A stretch of 21,259 bases of DNA, taken from Pyropia haitanensis (taxonomy: Eukaryota; Rhodophyta; Bangiophyceae; Bangiales; Bangiaceae). Where the stretch lies: NCBI GenBank assembly GCA_008729055.1, contig SDUX01000088.1:1-21259 (forward strand), given 5' to 3'. This document shows, one piece after another, positions 1 through 8,012 of this stretch. Numbering within the stretch: position 1 is the first letter of the stretch; each line of letters starts with the position of its first letter. The notes under the pieces are model-generated. The model made no database searches and was not told the DNA's origin. It saw only the letters and a list, made by a program, of their open reading frames with translations. Position numbers and translations under genes: made by a program.

Positions 1-40
1 ATCGGAAACGTCGGTCGACCTACATTGAGTACTAGACACC

Positions 41-455
41 GTGCCCAAGAAAGGATGTCACAGCAATGGAGAAAGACTGTATGCGCCGCCAGACGGCGCG
101 GCCGCCCCATCAACAGCTGGTGCGTCCGCGCCGGCGACCAGCGCCGCGCCCACGACGGCAGCCGGCGGGGCGCCCGCGCCTGCGACCGGCGGCGCGCCCG
201 TGCCGGCAGCCCGCGGTGCGACCGCGCCGGCGGCCGTCGGTGCGCTCGGGCAGGCGGCCGGCGGCGAGCCCGCGCCGTCCTGCGGCGCGGCCGCCACACC
301 GGGGGGGGTCTCCATGACGGGCGCGGCGGCCAAGTCGGGCCTCGGCGTCGACTTGAAGAAGGGCGCCGCCGCCCGCCGCCGCCGCGACGGCCCCCGCGCT
401 CCCGACGGGCCGGCCGTGGGCGCTCGCCCGTGACGGACGGCCGCCGCCGCCGCCG

Positions 456-492
<37 letters not shown>

Positions 493-1120
493 CGCCGCCG
501 CCGTCCTCTTCTGCAACGGCGGCAGCTGCCCCCCCCCCGCTCCTTGGCGCCTCATCCCCCCGCCAGCACCATCGGCGGCGGCCACGACTGTCGGGGGCGC
601 CGCGGGCGTCGGCGGCGGCGGCGGCGGCGGCGGCGTGGCGGCACCCCTGCCCCCCCTGGTCCCCCCTGTACTGGCAGGCGCGCCGGCGCCGCCGCGGGCG
701 GCGGCGCCCGCGGCCGACACGTTGCTGACGCCGCCGCTCATGCCTGCCTACATGCTCCCACCGGCGGTGGCCCGCGGTGGCGGCGGCGGCGGCGGCGGCC
801 GACCGCGGGCGGTGGGGAAGGCGGGCGCAGCCGCCCTATCGGCCGGCTCGGACCGCCCTACGGCATTGGCGGTGAAGGCGAGGGAGTCGGCGGCTGCGGT
901 GGCCGCCGCGGCGTGCGATGCAGCCTCGTCTGCCAGCCGCCCTCCGGTGGCGGGCGGAGGCGACCTTGGCGCGCTGCTCGACGGCGTCGATTCGCTCCTC
1001 GACGGCTGCGTCGACGGCAAGGCGACGGCGGTGAGCCTGGCGCGGCTGGACCATCTGGACGACGCCCTGTCGCAGCTGGTTGCCGAGGGCAGCCGGGGGG
1101 GCGGGGCCATCGCCACGTAA
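41..1120 (+). CDS. Possible 3' part of an Ala/Pro/Gly-rich protein gene, interrupted by one TGA
   Basis: The frame containing 41-430 and 434-1120 is open apart from one TGA at 431-433. The first part is Ala/Pro/Thr/Gly-rich, with a less repetitive segment near 330-362 (Lys-Ser-Gly-Leu-Gly-Val-Asp-Leu-Lys-Lys). After the TGA comes a polyalanine run encoded by GCC repeats, a Pro-rich linker, and a more protein-like C-terminus at about 865-1117, with leucine- and aspartate-rich stretches (GDLGALLDGVDSLLDG and LARLDHLDDALSQLV) that could form amphipathic helices. The stop is TAA at 1118-1120. Codon 41 is GTG and no ATG start fits, so the true 5' end is probably an upstream exon outside the window. 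The TGA may lie in a short intron, be an assembly error, or mark a pseudogene. A minus-strand frame over the same bases is almost as open and shares its wobble positions, so strand choice rests on C-terminal composition. No known family is recognised. Confidence 0.35.
440..504. repeat. GCC trinucleotide microsatellite
   Basis: An almost uninterrupted run of GCC triplets with a few GTC variants. It encodes polyalanine in the frame favoured for the surrounding gene. Related GGC runs follow at about 606-636 and 775-800. Confidence 0.9.
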
Positions 1121-1876
1121 GGATGTGGAGGGGGGGGAGGCTACGCCGAGCGCCTGACCGATGTGAGTGTGCCACGCCGGCTGACCGGCCAGCCGGCCCA
1201 ATCCTTGGCGCTGTTGCGCCGCGTCGGCGCGGGCGGCGGGGAACAGCCCCGCGCGCCCCCCTCGTCGTCCCCGTAGGGTAGGGAGGGTGGCGTGGGGTCA
1301 GGGCCCAGCCGGCACCGCGCCCCGCGGCGGCCACCACCCCCTCCCGCTTTTCGCCGCGCCGGCGGGGCCGCTTGGCGCCCCGTGTGGCCGGTCGCGGCTC
1401 GTGGCGGCACTCTCGCCGGCAACGGTGTAGGTGATGGCGCCCGGCGACGGGGTCGCGGCGGCCGTTCCCTTCACGGCGCCCCCCGCGTGGTGGGGGCCAC
1501 CATCTTTTTTGTTTTTGTGGCCTTCCGTTGGGGCGCACCGTCGACGGCGGCAGCGACGGCCGCCACGTTGCTGGAGCGCAACCCTCCCCCCCCCCATCCG
1601 TTGGTGGCTCGGGACGAGGTGGATGCCTCTGCCGCCCACTCTGCGGAAGTATTTTCTTGCCCGCCCCGCTGCTCGACTCCCACAAGGGTCGCCCGCCGGG
1701 CGGGGTTCGCGATGCCCACAGTGGGATGCCGCTGCGCCGTGCACGCGCTTGTGTTTTTTTCTTGCCCCCGCGCCCCAGCGCGGGGAGTGGTGGCGCGGCG
1801 CCCCGGCCGGCAGCGTTGTCACCCACGGAGCGGTGGCCGTCGCTCGGAACTGCTCGCCGCAGAGAGCGAGGGGCGA
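1121..1876. other. Gene-poor stretch, no supportable gene
   Basis: Several frames are open on both strands, but their products are Arg/Pro/Gly-rich and none shows a domain. There are polypyrimidine tracts, for example at about 1501-1515 and at 1752-1778 ending in CAG, which resemble 3' splice sites, but no convincing exon follows. It may hold the 3' untranslated region of the gene to the left. Confidence 0.4.
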
Positions 1877-1884
1877 GTGGCAGG
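1877..1884. repeat. Left 8-bp target-site duplication of the hAT element
   Basis: GTGGCAGG, directly before the left terminal repeat. Its partner at 3232-3239 differs only in the last base. Confidence 0.65.
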
Positions 1885-1935
1885 CAGGGTTGGCACCTTG
1901 AGATTCAATCAAACGAAATCAAGGTTGAATTGGCA

Positions 1936-1976
1936 TTGAATTCAATGAAGGTCGGCAGAGGGCAGGTTGAATTCAA
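1936..1976. repeat. Subterminal palindromes TTGAATTCAA in the left arm of the hAT element
   Basis: The 10-bp palindrome TTGAATTCAA occurs at 1936-1945 and 1967-1976 near the left end, and again at 3184-3193 near the right end. Repeated subterminal motifs are typical transposase-binding sites in hAT elements. The binding role is an inference. Confidence 0.5.
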
Positions 1977-2240
1977 TACGAAACGTGGCGCAACGTGGCG
2001 GACTTGCTACGCAGATCCAGTCGAGGCCTAGTTGCGGGCACCGCGCGGCGCGGTGGCGATCACGAGGACTGTCTGCTCGTCGGGGGCGGGCCCACTCAAC
2101 GTGCATCCCCCGTCGACTTCAAAAAGCACGCAGCATACGTGACGCAGAAGCAGTGGGGGTAGCTCCGGAGGATTAGCTTTACTGTGAGAGTCGTTCCTTT
2201 TGCTGACTTGTACCCTCGGTTTATCTTCTCGGAAGTCACG

Positions 2241-2453
2241 TCAGCCTTCATTTACGATAGTCACGTTGAGGTAGGTCACGTTGGAAGTCTTTTCCTTTTT
2301 GCACCAGGAGCGGACGGCACGCTTGCGGTCAGAGCACACGGTCGCATGCTTCCACACCGGGTCGGGCATGGTGACAAATACAGAAAGCCGTGGACGAACG
2401 ACACAGTGAAGCACCTCACTGAGCGTGTGGCGGAGGTGGGTCTGCGTCGACAA
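2241..2453 (-). pseudogene. Possible degenerate BED zinc finger of a hAT transposase
   Basis: A 70-codon minus-strand frame inside the hAT element holds a segment from residue about 30 with a Val-Trp-Lys-His start, a Cys-Lys-Lys stretch and a Thr-Ser-Asn-Val-Thr-Tyr-Leu stretch. In order and spacing this resembles the BED finger at the N-terminus of hAT transposases (aromatic/Trp, then Cys-x2-Cys, then His). Two of the expected zinc ligands are replaced: Arg stands where the first Cys of the pair would be, and no His is in the final position. It would not bind zinc as written. The resemblance is by eye and could be chance; its location inside a hAT element is what makes it worth recording. 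Confidence 0.25.
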
Positions 2454-2494
2454 CGGCCAGCGCGCGAACTTACTGAGTCGTTCCGGGTCTCAGC

Positions 2495-2575
2495 TGCCGC
2501 AGCACTTGTGGCTTTCCGCCAAGCCATTAGAGAGTTTTTGCATGTATTTTTTCTGTATCTTTGTGGGTATCACCT
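2495..2575. repeat. Internal inverted repeat, left copy
   Basis: The core TTAGAGAGTTTTTGCATGTA (about 2529-2548) matches, with a few changes, the reverse complement of about 3050-3080, and the match extends more weakly to both sides. A shorter direct copy of the GAGTTTTTGCA part recurs at about 2623-2634. Confidence 0.5.
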
Positions 2576-3034
2576 CGACCTAAATGGCTGACAGACACCA
2601 ATAGCGAAAGACGCCCGTGCGGGAGTTTTTGCAGGTCCGTTTTTCTCTATCTGTACTTGGATTGAGCAAGTCAAGAAGTGACCCTTGCACTTCCTGCTCA
2701 CAGCAGGGTTGCTCAGCGCTCTTGACCAACTCAGTAGTTGAAGATGACGCAGAATAAGGCATGGTGAGGATCGGGGCGGAGGGATGCGCGGAGCAAAGCT
2801 CGGCGAAGACGCGCGAGCGCGAAGAGGGGCGGCGGCTGCGCCGGCGTCTGTCCGTGACGGCGAAGCCGCCTGGCAGGAGTCGTTCATTCCGTGCCACCCA
2901 CTCTATTCCGCAGGAATTGGAGGCCGGCAACGTACCCATAATTCTTTCGCTATTGTGCCCGATGTAGCCACGCAACGCTACGGTTTTTCTGTACGGAGCT
3001 TCCAGATGTAATCCCTTGACCTATCTGGCTCCCT

Positions 3035-3115
3035 ATCGTACCGAAAAAATAGCGAAAACATACATGCGAAAACTCTCTATTGACGCAGGACCTCGCTGTT
3101 GGCGGGTCACGGACA
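3035..3115. repeat. Internal inverted repeat, right copy
   Basis: On the minus strand this reads AATAGAGAGTTTTCGCATGT and onward, the diverged partner of 2495-2575. The arms are unequal distances from the element ends, which suggests internal insertion or deletion. Confidence 0.5.
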
Positions 3116-3183
3116 AGTGGTAGTAAGTGGCGGGAGCACACCCGACAGTCCGCCACTACGTTATTCACTTCATTGAATTGGCG

Positions 3184-3227
3184 TTGAATTCAATCGTCCA
3201 GAAGAGATTGGCATTGAATCTGCCAAT
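3184..3227. repeat. Subterminal palindrome and hairpin in the right arm of the hAT element
   Basis: The third TTGAATTCAA lies at 3184-3193. It is followed by a 7-bp perfect inverted repeat, ATTGGCA (3207-3213) and TGCCAAT (3221-3227), whose outer arm overlaps the terminal repeat. Confidence 0.5.
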
Positions 3228-3231
3228 CCTG

Positions 3232-3239
3232 GTGGCAGT
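3232..3239. repeat. Right 8-bp target-site duplication of the hAT element
   Basis: GTGGCAGT, directly after the right terminal repeat; 7 of 8 bases match 1877-1884. Confidence 0.65.
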
Positions 3240-3581
3240 GTGGTGAGGGTGTTAATTATATTGCTATACTTCTATCCCAAACTTCGTTGAAATTATCATA
3301 CTCATGAAAGGCATATTCATATTCATGAACGAGACCGCCACGTGTCTCGATCTTCGAGGTTGGATCGGGCACCCGATCGCAGGACAGCATGTGACAGCAC
3401 GTAGTGAAGCCTGTCGCGCCGTACGGGCACACGTAAGGCCGTGTGCGGCGGCAGATGCGGTCCGCCTGCAGACGCGGCAAGCTGCAGGAGGAGGACCTCC
3501 TAGCCTCAACCACGACAGCGGCCGCCGCCGCCGCAGCGCTGCTCAGCCGCGACATCCGTCTGACGTGCGCTGCGCCGGCAG
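3240..3581. other. Intergenic stretch with an AT-rich start
   Basis: Positions 3245-3330 are strongly AT-rich and the rest returns to high GC. Open frames on both strands show no domain. It may contain the undetected left end of the second hAT remnant. Confidence 0.4.
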
Positions 3582-4215
3582 CTATTTATTAGACTGCTGA
3601 GTCGAGATTCGAGTGGCCCGTTCCAGCAGGTCCTCCTCGCGATCCTCCCCAGCACTTTCATCGTTCCACACGTCTTCCTCTCCACTTCCCTCCCCACCAC
3701 TGCCCTCCCGCTCATCGTCTCCTACGTCCTCTGGCTCATCTGCGACCTCTTCCAGCTCGACATGGTGCAACCCGAGCTCCGAGGAGCCACGGGCAGGCAT
3801 GTTTACGTGGTCTGGTAGCTCGCGCTAGTTGAAGTAAATGTAGAGCAGCTTGTGGAGGGTGGTGTACGACAGCTTCGTGCGCAGCTTGCTCTGAATATTG
3901 AACGCGTTGGAGAACGACATCTCTCCGGCCGCAACGCCGAAAGGCAGCCATAACCTTGACAGCCACCGCCTGCAAGTGGGGCAGTGCCTCACCGCAGAGG
4001 AGAGAATCGCGGAGAGTGCCAGCCGCTTGATAGGGCCTCTCGGTAGTCTGAGTGTCCATACAGTCAAGCAAGGCGGGGTTCTTCTGGCAGAGGCAGACAT
4101 GAGATACGCACGGTGTTCTATCCATCTCTCCAGCGAACGCGTGGCGGTGCTTGCCACCACCTGGTCTCGACAACATTGGGCGCTTCGAACTGGGGGCTAC
4201 ATGTACACGTGGCAA
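3582..4215 (-). pseudogene. hAT transposase C-terminal half, decayed (dimerisation domain plus acidic tail)
   Basis: On the minus strand, 3984-3943 encodes LPHLQAVAVKVMAA, resembling the start of the hAT C-terminal dimerisation region. The similarity then continues in another frame at 3932-3828 with a Glu-Met-Ser-Phe-Ser motif (family: Glu-Arg-x-Phe-Ser), followed by FNIQSKLRTKLSY and LHKLLYIYFN, which is the typical end of the domain. The frame changes between 3943 and 3932, and a TAG lies at 3825-3827 just after the domain. The same frame then continues as a Glu/Asp/Gly-rich acidic tail to 3582, a common ending in these proteins. In the family this domain mediates transposase dimerisation. 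The N-terminal and catalytic parts are missing. It is non-functional as written. Confidence 0.7.
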
Positions 4216-4282
4216 TATTCATGGTTTCTATAATTATAAACTGACACGAACGATAATTATAATAAAACTAAAGCTTCCGAGC

Positions 4283-4310
4283 ATGATTTTACTGAAATCT
4301 TGCAACCCTG
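4283..4310 (-). repeat. Probable terminal inverted repeat of the second hAT remnant
   Basis: Read on the minus strand from 4310, the sequence begins CAGGGTTGCAAGATTTCAGT, a hAT-like terminus sharing CAGGGTTG with the element at 1885. It lies about 95 bp upstream of the transposase remnant, where the 5' end of a minus-strand element is expected. The GC content jumps at 4311. No convincing partner end or 8-bp duplication was found on the left, so that end may be deleted or degraded. Confidence 0.45.
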
Positions 4311-5289
4311 GCGAGCGGGCGCGCGGGGGACACTCTGGTTCTCGACCATCGTTCCGGGTCTTTCCGAACAAGGTCGGCCCGTTTTCAATTTTCCAACCGG
4401 ATCTGTCTGTGCTTCATGAGTTTGCGCTGCGCCTCGCTTTGTGCCGGCGGCCGGGCGCGAGTGCGGTCGCTCACGGCGAGAGGGTGCCCGTGTTGGCGGT
4501 TGCCATCTCCCCGCTGCTCATCCACCTCTCCCCATCCTCCCCCGCCGCCCGCGGCGAGTGGTCTCGCCCACTCCCACTCATGGCGTCACCGCCGTGATGA
4601 CGCGCTGCTGCTGCCGAGCCCGGCGGGCGCCGCCGCCGGCGCTGCCGCCGGTGGCCCACCACCGGCCGACGGGTGCCCGCCCTGACCCTCCGCCTGGTGT
4701 GTTGCTCTTTTCTTTGTGGCTGCGTTCAGCGCTTGACGGTGTATGGCGGAGCCACACCGACTGGCTGGGAGCGGCGACGTTGGCGTTTGCGGTGGGCGGA
4801 GTGGGGAGGGGAGGGGGCGGGCGTGGGGGAGACGGCGGGGAAGGCCGACCGCGGCCCCGCCGAGCAGGCCGCCCGCGCGGCTGCCGGCGCGTGCGTCGGT
4901 CGCGGGCGCGCCAGCAAGTCGCTGCGGCGCCGCAGGCGCGGGTAGATCTTGTGGCGCGCCGTCGACCCGCGCCCCGTCACGCGCTGTGCGCCCGACGCTG
5001 CGAGTGTGTCGTCCCGCCGCGCGTGCCGGTCGGTCCGCCCGCCGCGCGCCGGCGTGTGGGCGGGCGCTCTCCGTTGCCGCACGTGGGCGCCGTTCTCCCG
5101 CGTTGGCGTAGGTCCTTCTTTCCCCCCGCCGCGCGGGAGCTTGCCCGCCCGCGTGGCAGCGCCGGCTAGGCGGCGGCTGGTAGACGCGGCCGGCGGGCGT
5201 GGCCAAGCGCGGTTGCCGGCAGCGGTCAGGCGTTGGTTGCGGGCGACGGCCACCCGCCCGACTGCGGTGCCATACTTTGGCCGACGGGC
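4311..5289. other. GC-rich stretch, no supportable gene; upstream region of the armadillo gene
   Basis: All six frames have long openings, but the products are Arg/Pro/Ala-rich with no domain. The promoter, 5' untranslated region and any 5' exon of the armadillo-repeat gene would lie here. I see no clear TATA box. Confidence 0.4.
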
Positions 5290-7191
5290 ATGGTGTCGGC
5301 GGACTTGCCCTGTGACCCGACGCTGCCGAGCTCGCGGGATGGGGCGGCCAAGGCGGCAGCCGGCGGCGGAGCGGTGTCCCCCGTGGGCGTCCACCTGGCC
5401 GTCTCCCCTTCCGGCTCGCTCGGCGGCGGCAGCGCCGGCCGCAGCGGCGGCGGCGGTGGTGGCAGCGGCGCGTCGGCCGATGGTGGGGGCTCGGTCGCTG
5501 CCAAGGCGAGTGGCGGCCAGTCGGCGTAGGTGGCGGAGGTGACCCTCCAGGCGCGCGGTGCGGCGGCGGACCTGCTCGCCGCGGTCGACAATGAGGGCGC
5601 GCCCGTGGGCGGCGGTGGGAGCGGCTGGGGGGTGGACAGCGGTGGTGGCGGTGCGGGTGCCGACGGCCCGTCGTCGTCGCGCGCCAGCCGGAGCATCCGC
5701 CGGCTCGGCACGTTTTCCAAGTCGTCCAGCTTTGTCGCCGCCGCTGGCGGTGGCCCCCCCCGCTCGGGCAGCATGGCGCGGCTGGGCGGCGATGGCGGCG
5801 GATCGTCGATGCGCTCCCTCCACCTCTCCTCGACGGTGCGGTCGACCAACGCGCTGCGCGTCTTTGTCGGCACCCCCGCGGTGACGGTGGAAAAGTTCCG
5901 CGCGCAGGGCGGCATCAAGGCTGTCGTCGCGCCGCTGCGCACGCACCCGAGCGCGCCGGCGGTCGTGAACGCGGCGTGCCGCGTACTCCTCGCGCTCACC
6001 ATCCACGACGCCGCCGCCGTGGACGAGGTGCTCGCCGCCGACGGCGTCGCGGCGGACCAGGCCGGCGTCGGCGGCTGCCGCGTCATCGAGGCGCTCGTCG
6101 GGGCGATTGTCAACCACGGCTCCCGGGAGCGGGAGGTGGCACACCAGAGCTGCGTCGCGCTTGACAACCTGTCCAACGTCAAGGAAGCCAACCGGGCGCC
6201 CATCCTCGCGGCGGGTGGCGTGCGCGCGGCGCTCACCCTCCTCGCCGCCTACCCAGATTCCGCCACCGTTGTTGATGACGCGGTGGGCATCTTCCGCCAC
6301 GTGGCCGCGGCGGGGGAGGGCGCGCCGCTCGAAGTCGGTCGCATTGGCGGCGTCGAGGCGGTGGTGCGGGCGATGAAGGCGCACCCATCGGGCGGGGCGG
6401 TGGTGGAAAAAGGCGTCGCGGCGCTGCGCTACCTGTGCTTCCTGCCTGAGAACCGGGACCGCGTCGCCGCGGCGGGCGGGGTAGACCTGCTTGTCGGCGC
6501 GCTCTCCACCCCCTTGTCCGGGCCGCGGGCGGTCGAGTCGGCGTTCCTCGCGCTCGGCAACGCGATTTTCGGGCACGCCGCCAACCAGGAGCGCGCGGGC
6601 ATGCTCCGCGCCGTCGCCGCCGTGCGGGCCGTGGCGGGCCGCCACCAGGCGGCGGCGGGCGTCACGGAGCACGCATGCCGCGTCCTCCGCGCGCTGTGTG
6701 AGGGCAGCGATGCCAACGCCACGCAGGCGATGGTCGGCGGCGCGGTCAGCACCGCCCTCGGCGCGATCGTGGCCTTTCCCGACGACGCGTCGATCGCGGA
6801 GCAAGCAACTGCGCTGCTGCAGTGCATCGCGCTCGACCCGTCGCGCCGCCTCCCCCTGCTCGACGCGGATGCGGTCGGGATTGTGGGCAAGGCCATGGCG
6901 GCGCACGCAAAACACCGGGGGGTGCAGCTGCAGGGGCGGCAGCTGCGGGCGGTGCTCGCGGGGGAGGCCATCGAGCCGATCCCGGGGGCGGGCGCGCCGG
7001 CGGCGGTCGCGGGGGGGGCGCCGCTGTCGCCGACGGCGGCCGCGGCGGTGCGCGACGCGTTTGTCGCGGCGGGGCGCGAGATGTATGATACGGGGGCGGG
7101 GGGGCGGAACGACGCGCAGGGGGGGGGGACCAGCTGCCGCGCGCGCCGGTTGTTGCGGCTGCGGGGGGGGCGCCCGCCGGTGGCGGTTTAG
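5290..7191 (+). CDS. Armadillo-repeat protein, with an in-frame TAG near the N-terminus
   Basis: The core is an armadillo (ARM) solenoid. Numbering residues from codon 5530, about eight repeats of 40-45 residues lie at roughly 127-160, 181-220, 228-262, 272-305, 315-350, 360-398, 402-437 and 447-478, with recurring Gly-Gly-(Val/Ile)-x-Ala-(Val/Leu)-Val and Ala-Leu-x-x-Leu positions (for example GGVEAVVRAMKAHP, then VVEKGVAALRYLC). ARM solenoids bind partner proteins; the partner here cannot be told, and no catalytic domain is visible. Ahead of the repeats is a Gly/Ser/Arg-rich region that could be phosphorylated or disordered. The same frame continues upstream to an ATG at 5290 (79 codons) but is cut by TAG at 5527-5529. 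Either a short intron removes it, translation starts at the ATG at 5773, or the gene is damaged. The tail beyond residue 480 is low-complexity with G runs. Confidence 0.75.
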
Positions 7192-7260
7192 GGTGCGCCG
7201 TGGTGGGCGGGGTGTCACTGTCGGCGAAACCATGTCGGCGGCCACGGCCGTGGGCACCCT

Positions 7261-7284
7261 CTACACTGGTCACTACACTGGTCA
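7261..7284. repeat. Perfect 12-bp tandem duplication
   Basis: CTACACTGGTCA occurs twice in a row (7261-7272 and 7273-7284), between the 3' ends of the convergent armadillo gene and the MCM4-like relic. The second copy supplies the relic's stop codon. Confidence 0.85.
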
Positions 7285-7972
7285 CCACTGGGGGCGGGTG
7301 CAGCCGCGCTGCCGACAACCAAGCAGGCACACAAAAAGACAAGTGCATCCCGACACGCCCCCCGCAACTGCCGGCCCCTTCCCCATTCCCCCCGCCTTCC
7401 GCGTCCGTCGCGATCCGACGCAGCGTGCTCCCCCCCCCACCACCACCACCCGCTCCTCTACCAGCGTCGCGACCGCCGCCCGAAACTCCGCCGTCGACAC
7501 CCCCACCGCCGCGCCCGCGTCGGCCTGCACCGCCCGGAGGAGCGCCGCCTGCGGCACGTCCCGCTCCCCCCCCCCCCCCACTCCCTCTGCTGCGCCTGTG
7601 GATGCGGGGTCGAGTTTGGCCGCCGCCGCCTCTGCCACCGCGCGCGACTCCCCCGCTGCGGCCCGCGAGCACCCCAGCGCAAACACGTCCCCATCAATCC
7701 GCCCCGTCCGCGAGCCGTACGCCGCGGTACGCAGCGTGGCCATTCCCAGGCGCACCGCCACGGCCACATCCGCGGCGACTTTTTCGAGTCAAAGATGCAC
7801 CAGCGCGTGCGCCTTGGCACCACAAACGCGCCATTTCGGCACGCGGGAAGGGAGCGGTGACGCCGCCGGCGCAGCCGCAAGAGCGGAAGTAGAGACAGGC
7901 GGCGACAAACGCGGCGAATGCGAACAACATGAGGGCGATGACGTGCCAATGGTACAAACTGGCTCCCCCCCC
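7282..7972 (-). pseudogene. MCM4: MCM4-like C-terminal fragment, damaged
   Basis: MCM4 is a subunit of the hexameric MCM2-7 replicative helicase in the nucleus. From 7788 downward the minus strand encodes VAADVAVAVRL, then TGRIDGDVFALGCS (7707-7666), matching in spacing the MCM4 segment after the AAA+ lid (Ala-Val-Arg-Leu, then Thr-Gly-x-Ile-Asp-x-Asp and Gly-x-Ser). A winged-helix C-terminus follows at about 7560-7417 (VPQAALLRAVQADAG, EFRAAVATLVEERVVVVGGG). Upstream, AKAHALVHL (7818-7792) fits the conserved Glu-Ala-His-Ala helix, but a TGA stands at 7789-7791. Weaker similarity continues to about 7957 in another frame (VAACLYFRSCG, GGVTA, ARL). The AAA+ core (Walker A and B, arginine finger) is absent from the window. 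The array begins right where similarity ends. A pseudogene fragment fits best; a true last exon with assembly errors is the alternative. Confidence 0.6.
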
Positions 7973-8012
7973 GACATCTCACCGCGCCCTCTCCCTCACT
8001 CCTCCCTCCCAT

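Larger units (their letters stand above)
1885..3231. mobile_element. hAT-superfamily DNA transposon, non-autonomous or decayed
   Basis: The left end reads CAGGGTTGGCA (1885-1895). The right end, read inward on the minus strand from 3231, is CAGGATTGGCA. These match at 10 of 11 positions, and both ends then carry GATTCAAT a few bases further in. The flanking 8-mers are GTGGCAGG (1877-1884) and GTGGCAGT (3232-3239), matching at 7 of 8. An 8-bp duplication with CAGGG-type ends is the hallmark of hAT elements. The 1347-bp interior is clearly lower in GC than its surroundings, contains degenerate inverted repeats, and has no intact transposase. A possible degenerate BED finger lies on the minus strand inside it. 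The superfamily call is strong; whether it is a deletion derivative or a degraded full element is uncertain. Confidence 0.75.

Noticed and set aside
58..1116. Minus-strand Ala/Pro-rich frames opposite the leftmost gene
   Set aside because: They share wobble positions with the plus-strand frame, so base composition cannot exclude them. The Asp/Leu-rich helix-like C-terminus favours the plus strand.
25..1281. A 418-codon plus-strand frame with long Arg runs
   Set aside because: It consists of Arg/Pro/Gly stretches read from GCC/CGC repeats, and is less protein-like than the frame ending at 1120.
1752..1778. Polypyrimidine-CAG acceptor-like site
   Set aside because: No open, composition-consistent exon follows and no donor fits the upstream gene.
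2184..2591. A 135-codon plus-strand frame inside the hAT element
   Set aside because: It matches no hAT feature and lies opposite the possible BED remnant. The interior is decayed in all frames.
2704..4310. A single hAT element from CAGGGTTGC at 2704 to the end at 4310
   Set aside because: The flanking 8-mers match at only 4 of 8, and 2704 lies inside the better-supported element 1885-3231.
4726..7257. An 843-codon minus-strand frame opposite the armadillo gene
   Set aside because: The product is Arg/Ala/Pro-rich without domains. It is the shadow expected opposite a gene with GC-rich wobble positions.
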